From Chryseobacterium indologenes (GTDB lineage Bacteria; Bacteroidota; Bacteroidia; Flavobacteriales; Weeksellaceae): a stretch of 64,000 nt of DNA. A program made the position numbers and the translations under genes. The notes under the pieces were generated by a model. That model saw nothing but the letters and a program-made list of their open reading frames with translations. It searched no databases and had not been told where the DNA came from. The stretch is taken from positions 18,062 through 82,061 of the forward strand of contig LAZY01000015.1 in the NCBI GenBank assembly GCA_001013295.1. Direction: 5' to 3'. Shown here piece after piece: positions 7,615-17,700 of the stretch. The stretch's first letter is position 1, and every line of letters begins with the position of its first letter.

Positions 7615-7767
7615 ATGAAAAGGAAAGAAGAAAAAGAGCCAGAATCACCTTCAGACAAATTGGAAAGGGAAAAGAAGATCCAGGCAGGAGCCGGGTTCTT
7701 TGTTCTGCTTATAATCGCAATTGTTTGGTATGCATTCGGAGTAATAACAGCAAATTGGTGGAAATGA
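7615..7767 (+). CDS. Small membrane protein (50 aa)
   Basis: Starts two bases after the previous stop. A charged N-terminal segment of about 25 residues (KRKEEKEPESP) precedes one transmembrane helix (FFVLLIIAIVWYAFGVI). Its TGA overlaps the ATG of the next gene (ATGA). Function unknown. Confidence 0.5.
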   Translation: MKRKEEKEPESPSDKLEREKKIQAGAGFFVLLIIAIVWYAFGVITANWWK

Positions 7768-7916
7768 GTTTGATTCAAGTTTGTAACGAAAAAGAATGTG
7801 ATAATAAGCCGGTTTTGAATGTAACGGTTGGAAGTCATAAACATGATTTCTGTTGTCAAAAAGGGTTTAAAAAATCACTGGAAGAATTCACAAAGTTTTT
7901 AGGAAAGAAAAAATGA
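7764..7916 (+). CDS. Small Cys-rich protein (50 aa)
   Basis: The start at 7764 overlaps the upstream stop by ATGA; an in-frame ATG at 7725 would put the start deep inside the neighbour. The product has CNEKEC near residue 7-12 and a HxHDFCC group, four Cys and two His, which could form one zinc site. It overlaps the next gene by four bases. Function unknown; small phage zinc-knuckle regulators are one option. Confidence 0.5.
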   Translation: MSLIQVCNEKECDNKPVLNVTVGSHKHDFCCQKGFKKSLEEFTKFLGKKK

Positions 7917-8170
7917 TGAAGATCATTCACATATTAAAAGGTTGGTTCCGGTCCTACTTCTATGCTTCAGAAAGAATTAAAACGCTTTCAGAAGAAAGGC
8001 TTGAAGTGTGCCGGGATTGTCCTTTTGCTGTGGAAAAATCATTTTTAAAGTTTAGAGAAAATGAAGCAGTGGAAGAAAAAACGAAAGCCTGTAAACATTG
8101 TGGTTGTCCGATTATCGAAAAAAGTTTGGTTGAAGAAGAATTTTGTCCGATGAACTTATGGAAGAAATAA
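7913..8170 (+). CDS. Small zinc-ribbon-like protein (85 aa)
   Basis: 85 residues with CRDCP around residue 33-37 and CKHCGCP around 61-67, plus FCPM near the end: the CxxC...CxxCxC arrangement of a zinc ribbon. The N-terminus is amphipathic with two Trp/Phe-rich turns. It starts four bases before the previous stop (an alternative ATG is at 7916). Such Cys-rich proteins are common in Bacteroidota phages; no role is known to me. Confidence 0.55.
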   Translation: MMKIIHILKGWFRSYFYASERIKTLSEERLEVCRDCPFAVEKSFLKFRENEAVEEKTKACKHCGCPIIEKSLVEEEFCPMNLWKK

Positions 8171-8406
8171 AATGCAAAGGACTTCCGGTTATTTCTAACG
8201 AAATAATTCTTGTTGATCCTAAATATTTAGAGTTAAAATGCAACGGAAAAACAATTTATTCTTCTGCAAAACTCGCAAATATTGCGAAGAACTCGATTAA
8301 AAGAAAAAGTAACAGGAGTAAGATTCCAAAACGTGCTTATTACTGTGTAGAATGTCTAGGCTGGCATCTTACAAGCCATAAAACAAAACATAGAAAAGAT
8401 GAATAA
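8158..8406 (+). CDS. Small basic protein with CxxC motif (82 aa)
   Basis: The frame can be read from a TTG at 8143, but ATG 8158 (MEEIKCKGLP) gives a normal start with only a 13-base overlap with the upstream gene. The C-terminal part has YYCVECLGWHLTSHK, a CxxCxxWHxTSH pattern that looks like a zinc site, embedded in a strongly basic region. A nucleic-acid-binding role is plausible. It overlaps the next gene by eight bases. Confidence 0.5.
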   Translation: MEEIKCKGLPVISNEIILVDPKYLELKCNGKTIYSSAKLANIAKNSIKRKSNRSKIPKRAYYCVECLGWHLTSHKTKHRKDE

Positions 8407-8650
8407 ACCTTTCTACTCAAAACGGAGGCTCAAGAAAATGGGGGTCGAAATTGAGAATAAAAAAAATGAAATTGAAGTAAACCTTATAAGCAATAGCGGG
8501 TCAATTCGTCAATCTCAAAACATTCTTAAAATGATCAAAGCATCTGATAAGCCAGTAAGAATAAATGTTGATAGTGTGGTTACTTCTGCAGCTGCAATAA
8601 TCTGCCTACGTACGGATAAGTTAATAAATAAAATGTACGGATATGAATGA
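8399..8650 (+). CDS. Short protein resembling a fragment of a ClpP-fold protease
   Basis: 83 residues. From about residue 25 the order ISNSGSIRQSQNILKMIKA, then KPVRINVDSVVTSAAAIICL and LINKM follows the ClpP/SppA core: the loop after the INSPGGS strand, the helix, the VxVxGxxxSAA serine strand-helix and the IxM that follows. The candidate nucleophile is the Ser of TSAAA (about residue 62). The His and Asp parts of a ClpP domain are absent because the frame ends. It may be a remnant, a regulator, or a coincidental match. The prophage has a complete ClpP-type protease at 20915. Confidence 0.45.
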   Translation: MNKPFYSKRRLKKMGVEIENKKNEIEVNLISNSGSIRQSQNILKMIKASDKPVRINVDSVVTSAAAIICLRTDKLINKMYGYE

Positions 8651-9239
8651 ATTAAATCTTTATAAACTATTTGGTGACATTATTGCGAAAAGCAAAGTAA
8701 TGAGGCGTTTTGTTACAGCTCCTTTTTATGGTGATGATTTGAATAAGAACAACCTGGGGGAACAACTGAATGATGTTTATAATGCAATCCAAGACGGCAA
8801 AAAATACCCTTTATGCTTAATGTTTCCGCCGGTAGAGTTCCCGGATTTTGAGAATAATTGGAGCCGTTTCAATTGCAAACTCTTTTTCCTTACACCCCCA
8901 TATGATGATTCACACGGTACCGCAAACAGGAATCCTTTCAACAGTTTGAGCGAACATACAATCCAGCAAACCTGGAAAGATATGAATGTTTGTGCGAAAA
9001 GCTTTAAAAAAGCCCTGATTGAAATAGTTTATAAAAATACACATAACGGATTACGATTGCCAGAATCAGCAGTTGTTATCCAAAGATTTACACAACAGGG
9101 CAATGACGGGGTTGCAGGTGTTTCTTTAACCTTTGATATTGATCTTATGATTGATTGTGAAATGGAGGATTATAATGAATCTGAAATTAACTCATTCCAA
9201 ATTGATAAAACCGAATTACACCCACATCATGAGCATTAA
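8643..9239 (+). CDS. Phage structural or tail-completion-like protein (198 aa)
   Basis: 198 residues with mixed alpha/beta pattern, a central FNCKLFFLTPPYDDS and a C-terminal strand pair GVAGVSLTFDIDLMIDCEMEDY that resembles tail-terminator/minor tail proteins of Bacteroidota phages. The overall position, between small accessory genes and tail genes, suits this. The call is low-resolution; no motif proves it. Ends in an HPHHEH tail that overlaps the next gene. Confidence 0.45.
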   Translation: MNELNLYKLFGDIIAKSKVMRRFVTAPFYGDDLNKNNLGEQLNDVYNAIQDGKKYPLCLMFPPVEFPDFENNWSRFNCKLFFLTPPYDDSHGTANRNPFNSLSEHTIQQTWKDMNVCAKSFKKALIEIVYKNTHNGLRLPESAVVIQRFTQQGNDGVAGVSLTFDIDLMIDCEMEDYNESEINSFQIDKTELHPHHEH

Positions 9240-9498
9240 AAACATAGCAAAGCAAATTCCGGATAAAGTAAGAAGTGAAATTTTATTAACGGAGAAAGAT
9301 ATTATTGAAAAGGCGGTTCCGGTATGGGATAATGCAAATATGCAAACGCTTTTGAAAATATGGCACACTTTCATTGAACCACATAAAGAGTTAGTGCAAT
9401 GCCCTATCTGTATAGGGAATATTCTCACAAACTTTAGACAAATGAAAGGAGCGTTGATTGAACTTGAAAACGATTATCAGAAATTGAAAAGTTTATGA
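9229..9498 (+). CDS. Phage protein with CPIC motif (89 aa)
   Basis: Start chosen at ATG 9229 (MSIKNIAKQIPDK), which overlaps the previous gene by 11 bases; the in-frame ATG at 9151 would overlap by 89. The product is helical with a single CPIC motif (about residue 58-61) and a coiled-coil-like end (QMKGALIELENDYQKLKSL). It overlaps the following gene by four bases. Function unknown. Confidence 0.5.
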   Translation: MSIKNIAKQIPDKVRSEILLTEKDIIEKAVPVWDNANMQTLLKIWHTFIEPHKELVQCPICIGNILTNFRQMKGALIELENDYQKLKSL

Positions 9499-9986
9499 CA
9501 AGCGATCTTGAACAGGTTTCCAAAATATTGAATAAAGGTATCATCAATGAATTACACCTTCAGGGACATTTATTGCTTGATGAATTGGAATCAACAATCC
9601 GGGCAAATGTAAAAATCAGGAACCAAAAGAACATTACAATTCTGGAAGGTGCAGCTGTTTCATATATTCAGAAAATGGAATTCGGGGTTCGCCCTACCGA
9701 ATTAGGAAGCAGGGAAACGCATTTAAAAGCCTTAATTAGTTTTTATAGCCGTTTAGGTTTCGATACAAAAATGGCAATCATACGGGCTAAAAGATTGCTT
9801 CCACACCACTTTGCAGAAGGTGTTCCAACTGAATTTTCAAAAACTCACTCAAAAACAGGAGAAAGAAAAGGATTTATTCAGGCAACATGGAAGAAAAAAG
9901 AAAGCCAGGTTGATGCAGTAATGAACAACGGGATGGATGCCATGTTTCTAAATGAATTTAACGTACAAAAATCTGAAATAATTTAG
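9495..9986 (+). CDS. Phage protein, possibly head-tail joining (gp10-like)
   Basis: 163 residues. Helical N-terminal half followed by GVRPTELGSRETHLKALISFYSRLG and a C-terminal segment KTHSKTGERKGFIQATWKKKESQVDAVMNNG. The pattern of a central helix region and a late basic strand is reminiscent of HK97 gp10-type tail completion proteins, but the similarity is weak. It precedes the first large tail gene by one base. Confidence 0.45.
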   Translation: MTSDLEQVSKILNKGIINELHLQGHLLLDELESTIRANVKIRNQKNITILEGAAVSYIQKMEFGVRPTELGSRETHLKALISFYSRLGFDTKMAIIRAKRLLPHHFAEGVPTEFSKTHSKTGERKGFIQATWKKKESQVDAVMNNGMDAMFLNEFNVQKSEII

Positions 9987-9987
9987 T

Positions 9988-11715
9988 ATGCCTATTACAG
10001 CAATAACATATCAGCCAAATATCTATTCACTCAATGCTGCTTATACACCTGTTATATTCCGGTGTAAAGCTAAACTCCCAAATGCAACCGCTCAAAATTA
10101 TATTTGTCCGGTTGTGTATTGTGATGTTTATGTTGAGGGTATTTATTACAAATCGCTTTCCCGTTCCCAATATATTGCGAATGATGGAACTGCACCAGAA
10201 TACGAATTTGATATTCAGGATGCCATTCAGGAATTAATGGATTACAATCTTCCTAAAATCAACGGGAATTTAATTGAAAAATTTACCAATACTATTAAAA
10301 AGGTATTTGTTAAGTTCAGAAATTCTTTCACAGATTCAGACGGATTCAATAAATCAGAACAACAAAAGCCGGTACAAGGTACATCTTCAACACCTCCAAC
10401 AGCTGGGGCCGGAACTATTTCGAATGAAATATACATTCTAAACTCCGTTATCCAGCACGAAGAAAATCAAAACCTTGATCAGCTTCTGGAATCATATAAA
10501 ACAGGAACATGGGGCAACGCTTATCCTTTGACAAAAAGACCTGAAGAATTTAAGATCTGCAAAAATGATAGTTCCCACTTTCCCATAGTTTCAGCAATTA
10601 AACCCAAAAACCTATGTATTAAGGCTAAAATGATAAATGGTGAAGTAGTTGAAATTTGTAATGAAATACTAGAAGACTGCCCTATTCTTTCCAATATCCA
10701 GTATTCGATTACAAAAGATGTTGCAAACAATAGCCAGATTATTCATTTCACCTGGGCGAATCCGGCGAATATGCTTACTCCACCATATGAGATAAAAATT
10801 TATAAACGATTACATGGATCAAATGATCCCTGGTCAACTATTCAATTTACTGCGTACCCTAATCCGATAACGGCGTGGGATGTACCTACTCCATTCGGAT
10901 ATTATGATTTCATTTTTGAAGTAATAGGAAGATGTAACGCTTTACAGTTTGGGCAACTTCCTGTTATTGAAAATGTAGGAACAGAAAAATATAGCCCGCC
11001 TACAATTTCCCTTCGTTGGTTAGATAATCAGGGTACAGAAGAAAGAATCTGTTCACAAAACAACTGTAGTGCTGTGATTGAAGTATTGGCTGCCGATCCT
11101 GATAATGATATTACTAATATCAAAATTTTAAAGAGTACAGACAGCGGGGCAACATGGAATGTGTTGATACCAAATCTAACCGGGAACACTTTTACAGATA
11201 CTCTTGATTCAGTTGGTGTGAAAAAATACAAAGCAATTGTAACAGATGCTCAATCATTAACAGCTGAATCAAACATCATGAGTTATAAGGGTAATAGCAT
11301 GGTGAAAATTGATCATTATCCGGATGTTTATATTACAATCTACAAACCGGATTCAGGAAGCCATTTCATAGGCCAATCTAAATTTTACGGGCTTCAAGCT
11401 AGTACAGTTGACGGGTCAAATATTACTAAGGTAACCATGTTTTGGAGGTTTAGGGCAATTGGTGAGAATATTTGGAGAGAAGCAACAGAAACTCATGTTG
11501 TTTCAAGTCCAAGCCCTTCAATATCATTAAACAGACAATTTGTTTACGGATTCAGAGACGATTCAAAATATATAGGAACAAGAGACTGGAACGGGGCGGA
11601 TAATGCATTTATTGAATTTAAGATATTCACATCATCTGGTGAAATGAAAACTTTCAATCTATATAATTGCGGGTTCCCATGGTATTCAGACTATAACCAA
11701 GCAATCACACTTTAA
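9988..11715 (+). CDS. Virion structural protein with Ig/FN3-like domains
   Basis: 575 residues. N-terminal part (1-120) is beta-rich (SLNAAYTPVIFRCKA), followed by a Pro/Thr/Gly linker near 128-145. Residues about 235-320 read as an FN3-type beta sandwich (HFTWANPANMLTPPYEIKIYKR) and about 330-430 as an Ig-like domain (IKILKSTDSGATWNVL, KKYKAIVTDA). The C-terminus is again beta-rich. Ig-like repeats are usual in phage tail and decoration proteins that touch cell-surface glycans. The place ahead of the tape measure points to a tail protein. Confidence 0.6.
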   Translation: MPITAITYQPNIYSLNAAYTPVIFRCKAKLPNATAQNYICPVVYCDVYVEGIYYKSLSRSQYIANDGTAPEYEFDIQDAIQELMDYNLPKINGNLIEKFTNTIKKVFVKFRNSFTDSDGFNKSEQQKPVQGTSSTPPTAGAGTISNEIYILNSVIQHEENQNLDQLLESYKTGTWGNAYPLTKRPEEFKICKNDSSHFPIVSAIKPKNLCIKAKMINGEVVEICNEILEDCPILSNIQYSITKDVANNSQIIHFTWANPANMLTPPYEIKIYKRLHGSNDPWSTIQFTAYPNPITAWDVPTPFGYYDFIFEVIGRCNALQFGQLPVIENVGTEKYSPPTISLRWLDNQGTEERICSQNNCSAVIEVLAADPDNDITNIKILKSTDSGATWNVLIPNLTGNTFTDTLDSVGVKKYKAIVTDAQSLTAESNIMSYKGNSMVKIDHYPDVYITIYKPDSGSHFIGQSKFYGLQASTVDGSNITKVTMFWRFRAIGENIWREATETHVVSSPSPSISLNRQFVYGFRDDSKYIGTRDWNGADNAFIEFKIFTSSGEMKTFNLYNCGFPWYSDYNQAITL

Positions 11716-11725
11716 TAAATAAGTC

Positions 11726-12319
11726 ATGGCAGGAATAGAATATAATATTTATTACATACCGGAAGGACTTCCAAATTTGAAAACACATTTTCCAACAATA
11801 AATTTTGATAAGGTTGCAGAATGGAATGTTTACGTAACAGATTCTAACGGAAATGTTGTAGCTACTACCAGACAAAACAAGATCGGTTGCTGCTGCGTAG
11901 ATGATAAGGAACGAATTCATTTTATCAATTCTTTGGGTGAGATTGATTCTATCAACTTTATTCGTGTAATTGAAGAAACAGAATCAAAATCTGATTCATG
12001 GCAAAAGGCTCAGAAATTCCCATTGAATCGAACAAAGGGCGGGAATTACAGGAAAAACATTAAATCAAATGAATCCTACGAAGCCGAAACAAGGTGTTAC
12101 GGTGAAACAGAGCAATACTGGATTAAAGAATTGCTTGATGCTCCGAAAGCCTGGATTGAAACAAATTTACCTAACGGGTTTCAGGAAAGTATTGAAAAGG
12201 CGTTTATTCCTATTCAGATTACTGATGCCAAGCTTCCGACAAGAAAGAACACACAACGATACGAATACATCGTTAAAATTAAATTTTCAATGAGTAATGA
12301 AAACCAAACTTTAAGATAA
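11726..12319 (+). CDS. Phage tail-region protein with Cys triplet (197 aa)
   Basis: 197 residues, starting ten bases after the previous gene and overlapping the next by one base. It contains a GCCCVDD motif near residue 53-59 and otherwise mixed beta/alpha sequence ending in YEYIVKIKFSMSNENQ. The Cys triplet recalls the one in the tail-tube candidate at 23559. I recognise no family; a minor tail protein is the likely role from position. Confidence 0.5.
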   Translation: MAGIEYNIYYIPEGLPNLKTHFPTINFDKVAEWNVYVTDSNGNVVATTRQNKIGCCCVDDKERIHFINSLGEIDSINFIRVIEETESKSDSWQKAQKFPLNRTKGGNYRKNIKSNESYEAETRCYGETEQYWIKELLDAPKAWIETNLPNGFQESIEKAFIPIQITDAKLPTRKNTQRYEYIVKIKFSMSNENQTLR

Positions 12320-14688
12320 TGCCAAAGGATAGCTTAAAAATGTTTATGAATAATGAGGAATTGGATATTGATGTAAATGCTGAATTTCCTATTTCTTTTG
12401 ATTATCAGCTTGAAGATGTTGAAAATTTTCAGGCTAAAAAAAGCAGTGAATCAACCGGAATAAAAATTCCGGCAACACTGAACAATCAGAGAATATTAAA
12501 TACACTCAACAATACTTCTGTTGAAGATCTTACTGCAAACGGTTTCTTTAAAGGAAGTCGCAAATTAGTTGTTGAAGCAAATGGTGATGAAATATTCATT
12601 GGAAAAGCTATTCCTTACAAGTCTTATGATACAGGAGGGAAACCGACTGCCTTTGAAATTGATGCTTTCGGAAATAATGGTGATTGGATTATTGACATGA
12701 AAGAATTAACCCTGTATGAAATTTTAATGAAGCTTGAATTGACATTTGATGTGAACACAATTATTAATTCATGGTTATTCGACGGCATGAATGAAAACCT
12801 TCCTTATGTATTTGCCCCTGTAAAATATGGTGATCCTTTGGACCTGGATGCGGGAAATGATATGAACTATCATATAAAAAATTTTAGGCCCCACATTTCA
12901 AGTTATTTTATCATTTATTGGGCTTTTAGAATGTTTGGATATAATATAAAAAGTAATTTTTTAGATACTCCGTTTTATCGCAGGCAGGTATTATTATGGA
13001 CTTTCGGAAGTTTCCTAACATCTGAAGGAACGAAGTATGCAATACATCAATTTTTAGCAAAAAGCGATGCTGAAAAACGATTTGATGGTGATATGGATGG
13101 TTTTGTTGATCTTAATGTTTTAGATTCACTCGCTTCATGTTTTGATAATAATAATACTATTGTCGGTGGAGATTACACGGGTAATACTGATCATGGCGGT
13201 GGTGAAAATCTGATCTGGAAATACAACACACCTCATTACGGGCCTCTTGAAGCAACTTTTTCAATAACAATATCCTATGACTATAAAATTGATTTTTCTT
13301 CAATTGTAGAGTTAAATATTTTCTGGTATAAGAACGGAAATCAAGTGCAGCAAAATCAAATATTTGATCATGAAGCACCAACAGCGGGATCAACTTCAGG
13401 AGCTGATATGCCAACGATATTTTTTTCAACATCTGTCAATCCAAATGATGTAATTACTTGCAAGATTAAATTAAGAATAAAAGAAACAAAAACAGCAACA
13501 GTTGCAAGATGTGTTCTGAAGGTTGAGGAATATACTATTACTGATTTTAAAATTCCGGTTGGTGGTAATGTAACATTTGATTCTTATCTTCCATTACAAA
13601 AGATCAAATTTTTAGATTTTCTGAAAGGTGAAGTTGATTTATTTAATCTTTCTTTTCAGACTGATCCGGTTAATAAGATTATATTAATCGAACCAACTCA
13701 TGAATATTCTGAAACACACGATCTTTCACAGAAGAAACCGGGATATTTTAACGGGAATTATATTGACTGGACCGACAAACAGGATTTATCAAAAGAAAGT
13801 ACAAATATACTATATCGGGATAATGCCAGGGAGTTTGTATTCAAATTTAAAGATGATTCAAATGATGGAGCTTTGAAGGTTGTACAAGACCGTTATAAAA
13901 TTATCCTTGCAAGTGGCAAATATGTATTCCCTGAAAGATTTAAGGCTGAAAAAAAAGAGTTTGAGAACAGGTTCTATTCCCCAACAATGCATTATAATGT
14001 TGATGAATTTGCTAATGTTACCGGACAAACACCTCAAATGATTTGTTTAGTTCCGGAAAACATATCAAATACTTCCAGTTCAGAATCTCAAAACACTTTT
14101 ACACCTAAAAAAGCATATTATAAAGGTTTGATTACCGGTGTAGGTGGTTGGAGAATGAAGGATAATGAGGGGAATATTACGACGTACAACAATTATCCTT
14201 ACTTGTTTGCTGTAAATTATAAAGATGGTGGTGAAAATGATCCAATACTTTCTTATAGTGATGAAAAAATAGGTCTTGGAGCGGGTGTTGTTGGTAGAGG
14301 ATTAATAAAAAGATTCTTCTGGCAAAGGCTCGCAATCATGAGCGATGGAAGGCAGCGATACACAAATATAAATCTCAATAACAAAGATATTGCAAATTGG
14401 TTTCACCAGGAGCGAATTGTTTTAAATGGAGAACTGTATGAACTTATAAAAATTGACGGGTTTAAGGCTTTAACCGGCTTATCTACAAGCTGCATTCTCA
14501 GAAAGTGGGTTCCAATCACTGAAAGGGAAAAAGAAAATACATATCCAAGCGAAAAGAGCATACTAACAAACGCCGTTGAAGTACTTGTTGAACCAATCAG
14601 TAATTCAGATAATACAGTAATTGATAAAGTATTTGATACCCAATACAATCGCTTAATGTGTTTGTATACGGATATTCCACGAGGGTAA
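12319..14688 (+). CDS. Large tail/baseplate-type structural protein (789 aa)
   Basis: 789 residues beginning with a beta-rich module (LDIDVNAEFPISFDYQLEDVENFQAKKSSEST) that is widespread in large structural proteins of Bacteroidota phages, then long aromatic-rich beta sequence. The gene lies directly upstream of the tape measure behind its own one-base overlap. Likely functions are distal tail or tail-associated adsorption protein. No enzymatic motif seen. Confidence 0.6.
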   Translation: MPKDSLKMFMNNEELDIDVNAEFPISFDYQLEDVENFQAKKSSESTGIKIPATLNNQRILNTLNNTSVEDLTANGFFKGSRKLVVEANGDEIFIGKAIPYKSYDTGGKPTAFEIDAFGNNGDWIIDMKELTLYEILMKLELTFDVNTIINSWLFDGMNENLPYVFAPVKYGDPLDLDAGNDMNYHIKNFRPHISSYFIIYWAFRMFGYNIKSNFLDTPFYRRQVLLWTFGSFLTSEGTKYAIHQFLAKSDAEKRFDGDMDGFVDLNVLDSLASCFDNNNTIVGGDYTGNTDHGGGENLIWKYNTPHYGPLEATFSITISYDYKIDFSSIVELNIFWYKNGNQVQQNQIFDHEAPTAGSTSGADMPTIFFSTSVNPNDVITCKIKLRIKETKTATVARCVLKVEEYTITDFKIPVGGNVTFDSYLPLQKIKFLDFLKGEVDLFNLSFQTDPVNKIILIEPTHEYSETHDLSQKKPGYFNGNYIDWTDKQDLSKESTNILYRDNAREFVFKFKDDSNDGALKVVQDRYKIILASGKYVFPERFKAEKKEFENRFYSPTMHYNVDEFANVTGQTPQMICLVPENISNTSSSESQNTFTPKKAYYKGLITGVGGWRMKDNEGNITTYNNYPYLFAVNYKDGGENDPILSYSDEKIGLGAGVVGRGLIKRFFWQRLAIMSDGRQRYTNINLNNKDIANWFHQERIVLNGELYELIKIDGFKALTGLSTSCILRKWVPITEREKENTYPSEKSILTNAVEVLVEPISNSDNTVIDKVFDTQYNRLMCLYTDIPRG

Positions 14689-14702
14689 AAATTTTAAAAC
14701 AA

Positions 14703-14725
14703 AATATAGTGTAATACACAATATA
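14703..14725. promoter_or_regulatory. Palindromic operator, copy 4
   Basis: AATATAGTGTA and TACACAATATA around A14714, in the 48-base gap before the tape measure ATG at 14737. No good TAnnTTTG box follows on the + strand, so if a promoter is present it is weak or activator-dependent. Confidence 0.7.
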
Positions 14726-14736
14726 TAAAAATTATT

Positions 14737-17700
14737 ATGGCAAATATTACCAAAATATACGAAGTCAAGCTTCAGGGATCTGGTGTTCTTATTGATGAAA
14801 TGAAGCAAGTAAATAAAGAATTTACCAGTGCTTCTGAAAAATGGAAACAGCTGAAAACTTTAATTTCATCTGGTGGATTGTCAACGGCTGAAACAGCAAA
14901 GTTTAAAGCGGAAATGGCAGCTGCTAAACTGGAAACAGAAAGACTAAGACAAGAACAGATTCGTTTAAAAAATGAAACTATTGCTTTAGGAAACGCCAAC
15001 AAGCAAACGGCGGGTGATTCTGCCAAAAATAAGGATGGGATCACGCAGGCTAAAATCGAAACTGAAAAGTTAAGGCAGGAAACAATCAAGCTTAAAAATG
15101 AAAGCCTGGCATTATCAAATGCTCAGAAACAACAAGCTGCAGAACAGAGGAAAGCAAAAGAGGAAACCAATCAATCAACCGATGCGTGGAAAAAATTACT
15201 TGCACAATTAAACAGTGCCAGGAATGCTGCTAAAACTGCAGGTGCAACGTTCGGTATTGATTCAAGTGAATTCAAAAGAGCTGCTGAAATTTCAAACGCC
15301 CTGGATGCGAAAGTGAAACAGATTGAATCCCGCCTCGGTCAATTTCAGAGAAACGTCGGTAATTATCCGGGAAACCAAATGTTACAGGGTTTAAATGAAA
15401 ACACCCTTCAGGCGTTGATAAAATCCGGATTCGGAAGCATAATTGCAAACCAGGTGAATCTTGCAAAGGAAAGGACAAAAGAACTTGATCAGCAATTTAC
15501 ACTCCTTAAAAATAAATTGAGTGCAGTCCGAACGAATGCAACCGGCGATCTTGATGCAATTCAGCGTGAGATAATGGAAAACAGAGTTGAGGCGCAAAGA
15601 CTGAATACGGAAATCGGGAGAATTTCCACTGAATTCAGAAATGCTACTTCAATGGGTGCGAGAATGTCGCAAAACTTCCAGAATTTCTTTAAAAATTTAA
15701 GAGCTGAAATCACCACATTTTTACTTGGTTACCTTTCATTTCAGACTGCAATGGCTAAAACACAGGAATTGATTCAGAATACCTATGAATTAGCCGATGG
15801 TGTTACATCTTTGGAAGTAGAACTTGGAAAGGCAGCAGGCGGGGCGCAAAAGCTTGTCGATGAATTAGCAAAATTAGATACCAGAACAAAACTTCCGGAA
15901 CTCGTAAATATGGGAAACATAGCCATAAAAGCGGGCGTTGAAGAAAGTGATGTTGTTGGTGTGGTTTCTGCTGTTGATAAAATTAAAATTGCTTTTGGAA
16001 AAGATTTTGGAGAAGTTGAAAAAGGAACTGAAGATCTTGTAAAATTAATCAACGTTTTTGAAGGAGGTCGGGTAACAGAAGATCTTATGCTTAGAACCGG
16101 AAATGCCGTTCGTACTATTGCAAATGAATCGGTTGCATCCGTACCCTTTCTAAATGATTTTGCGAAGAGAATGGCAGGTTTAAAGGGTATTTCTGACATT
16201 GCTTTGCCGGCAGTTCTGGGAATGGCTTCCGGATTTGAACAGTTCGGACAAAGTGCAGAAACAACTTCAACAGCTATCGTTCGTATTCTTCCAAAAATTG
16301 CTTCTGATGTTGATAAGTTTGCAAAGATTACAAAAATGTCAAGAGAAGAATTTTCAAAACTTCTTAATGAAAGCCCTGATCAGGCATTAATCAAAGTTGC
16401 AGAGGCGTTGACAAAGGATAAAAAGGGGCTTGAAGATTTAATTGCTTCTTTCCGTGATAGTGATCTTGCAGGAAAAGGCGGGGCCGGTATCACCAGCACA
16501 ATCGGAGTTTTAGGAAAAAACGCAGATACGTTCCAGAAAAGTATTATGAGTGCGAAAAATGCATATGCTGATACTTCAAATATTACAGATGCCTTTGCAA
16601 AGAAAAACGAAAACTTATCTGCGAGCATGGATAAGTTGAAAAAAGGTTTTGTTGATGCTGCTAATAATCAAAATTTTCAAGCGTTTTTAAGAGGGTCTAT
16701 TGCCTTAATAACCGCTTTAGGTGGTGCAATAGGTGCAATTCCTTTATTTGCATGGTATACATTAGTTGGTTTACTAACCTTTGCTTATTACGAAAACATT
16801 AAAGCATTAGCAATTTCAATCGGGCAAACTGTTGTTTATGCTGCCAGAACTGTTATTGGAAACGCTTTGATCACGGCATCTAATGTATTGTTAAGAGCCC
16901 AAACAATAGCTATTTATTTAGCTAATGCAGCATGGACCGTTTTAAATTCTACAATGCTTTACTTGGGAACAATTTTCCCGGCTTTAAGAACTGCCTGGAT
17001 AAATTTAAACCTTACAATGTTGAATACCCCTATTGGATATATTGTTGCGGGTATTGCTGCAATTGGGGCCTTGTTGGTTGCGATGAGTGCGACAACTGAA
17101 GAAGCATCTGAAGCCATTAGAAGAAACGGACAAGCTATAAAACAAACAGCTGCTGAAATGCGAGTTAATGCAGAAGTTACACGAAAAGCAACAGAAGCAA
17201 CGGCGGATAGTATATCTAAATTTGAAACGCTTACCAGGATTATCAAAGATAATAACATCAATCTAAATACCCGTAAAACGGCTTTACAAGAATTGATCAA
17301 TCTTAATCCTCAATATCTTAATACACTTACTTTAGAAAATATAAAAACTAAGGAAGGTACAGACTTATTAAGAAAATATAAGGATATGCTTTTAGATGTA
17401 GCCAAAGCAAAAGCATCACAACAGCTTCTGGACGATAAACAGAAAAAAATCATTGAAAATGAGCTGAAGATTAGCGAGCTTAATGCAGATTTAAGTAAGA
17501 GATACGGTAAAAATGTTGGAGGATTTACCCAGGCTAAAAATGCAATTACAGATGTTATTCGTGGATATGCAAGTGATTTAGGAATGGGTGATGGTGATAT
17601 TGGTAAACAGATCATCAATTTAACAAATGAGAATAAAAAACTTAAAGAAGATACTGATGTTCTTCTTAAAAAAGTCGTTGACAATACCACCAAAGGTTTA

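Noticed and set aside
8143..8157. TTG start at 8143 for the CxxC protein.
   Set aside because: An ATG five codons later gives a normal start with less overlap.
15783..16199. 138-codon open frame on the - strand inside the tape measure gene.
   Set aside because: Shadow of the strong coding sequence on the other strand; low-complexity Ser/Phe-rich translation.
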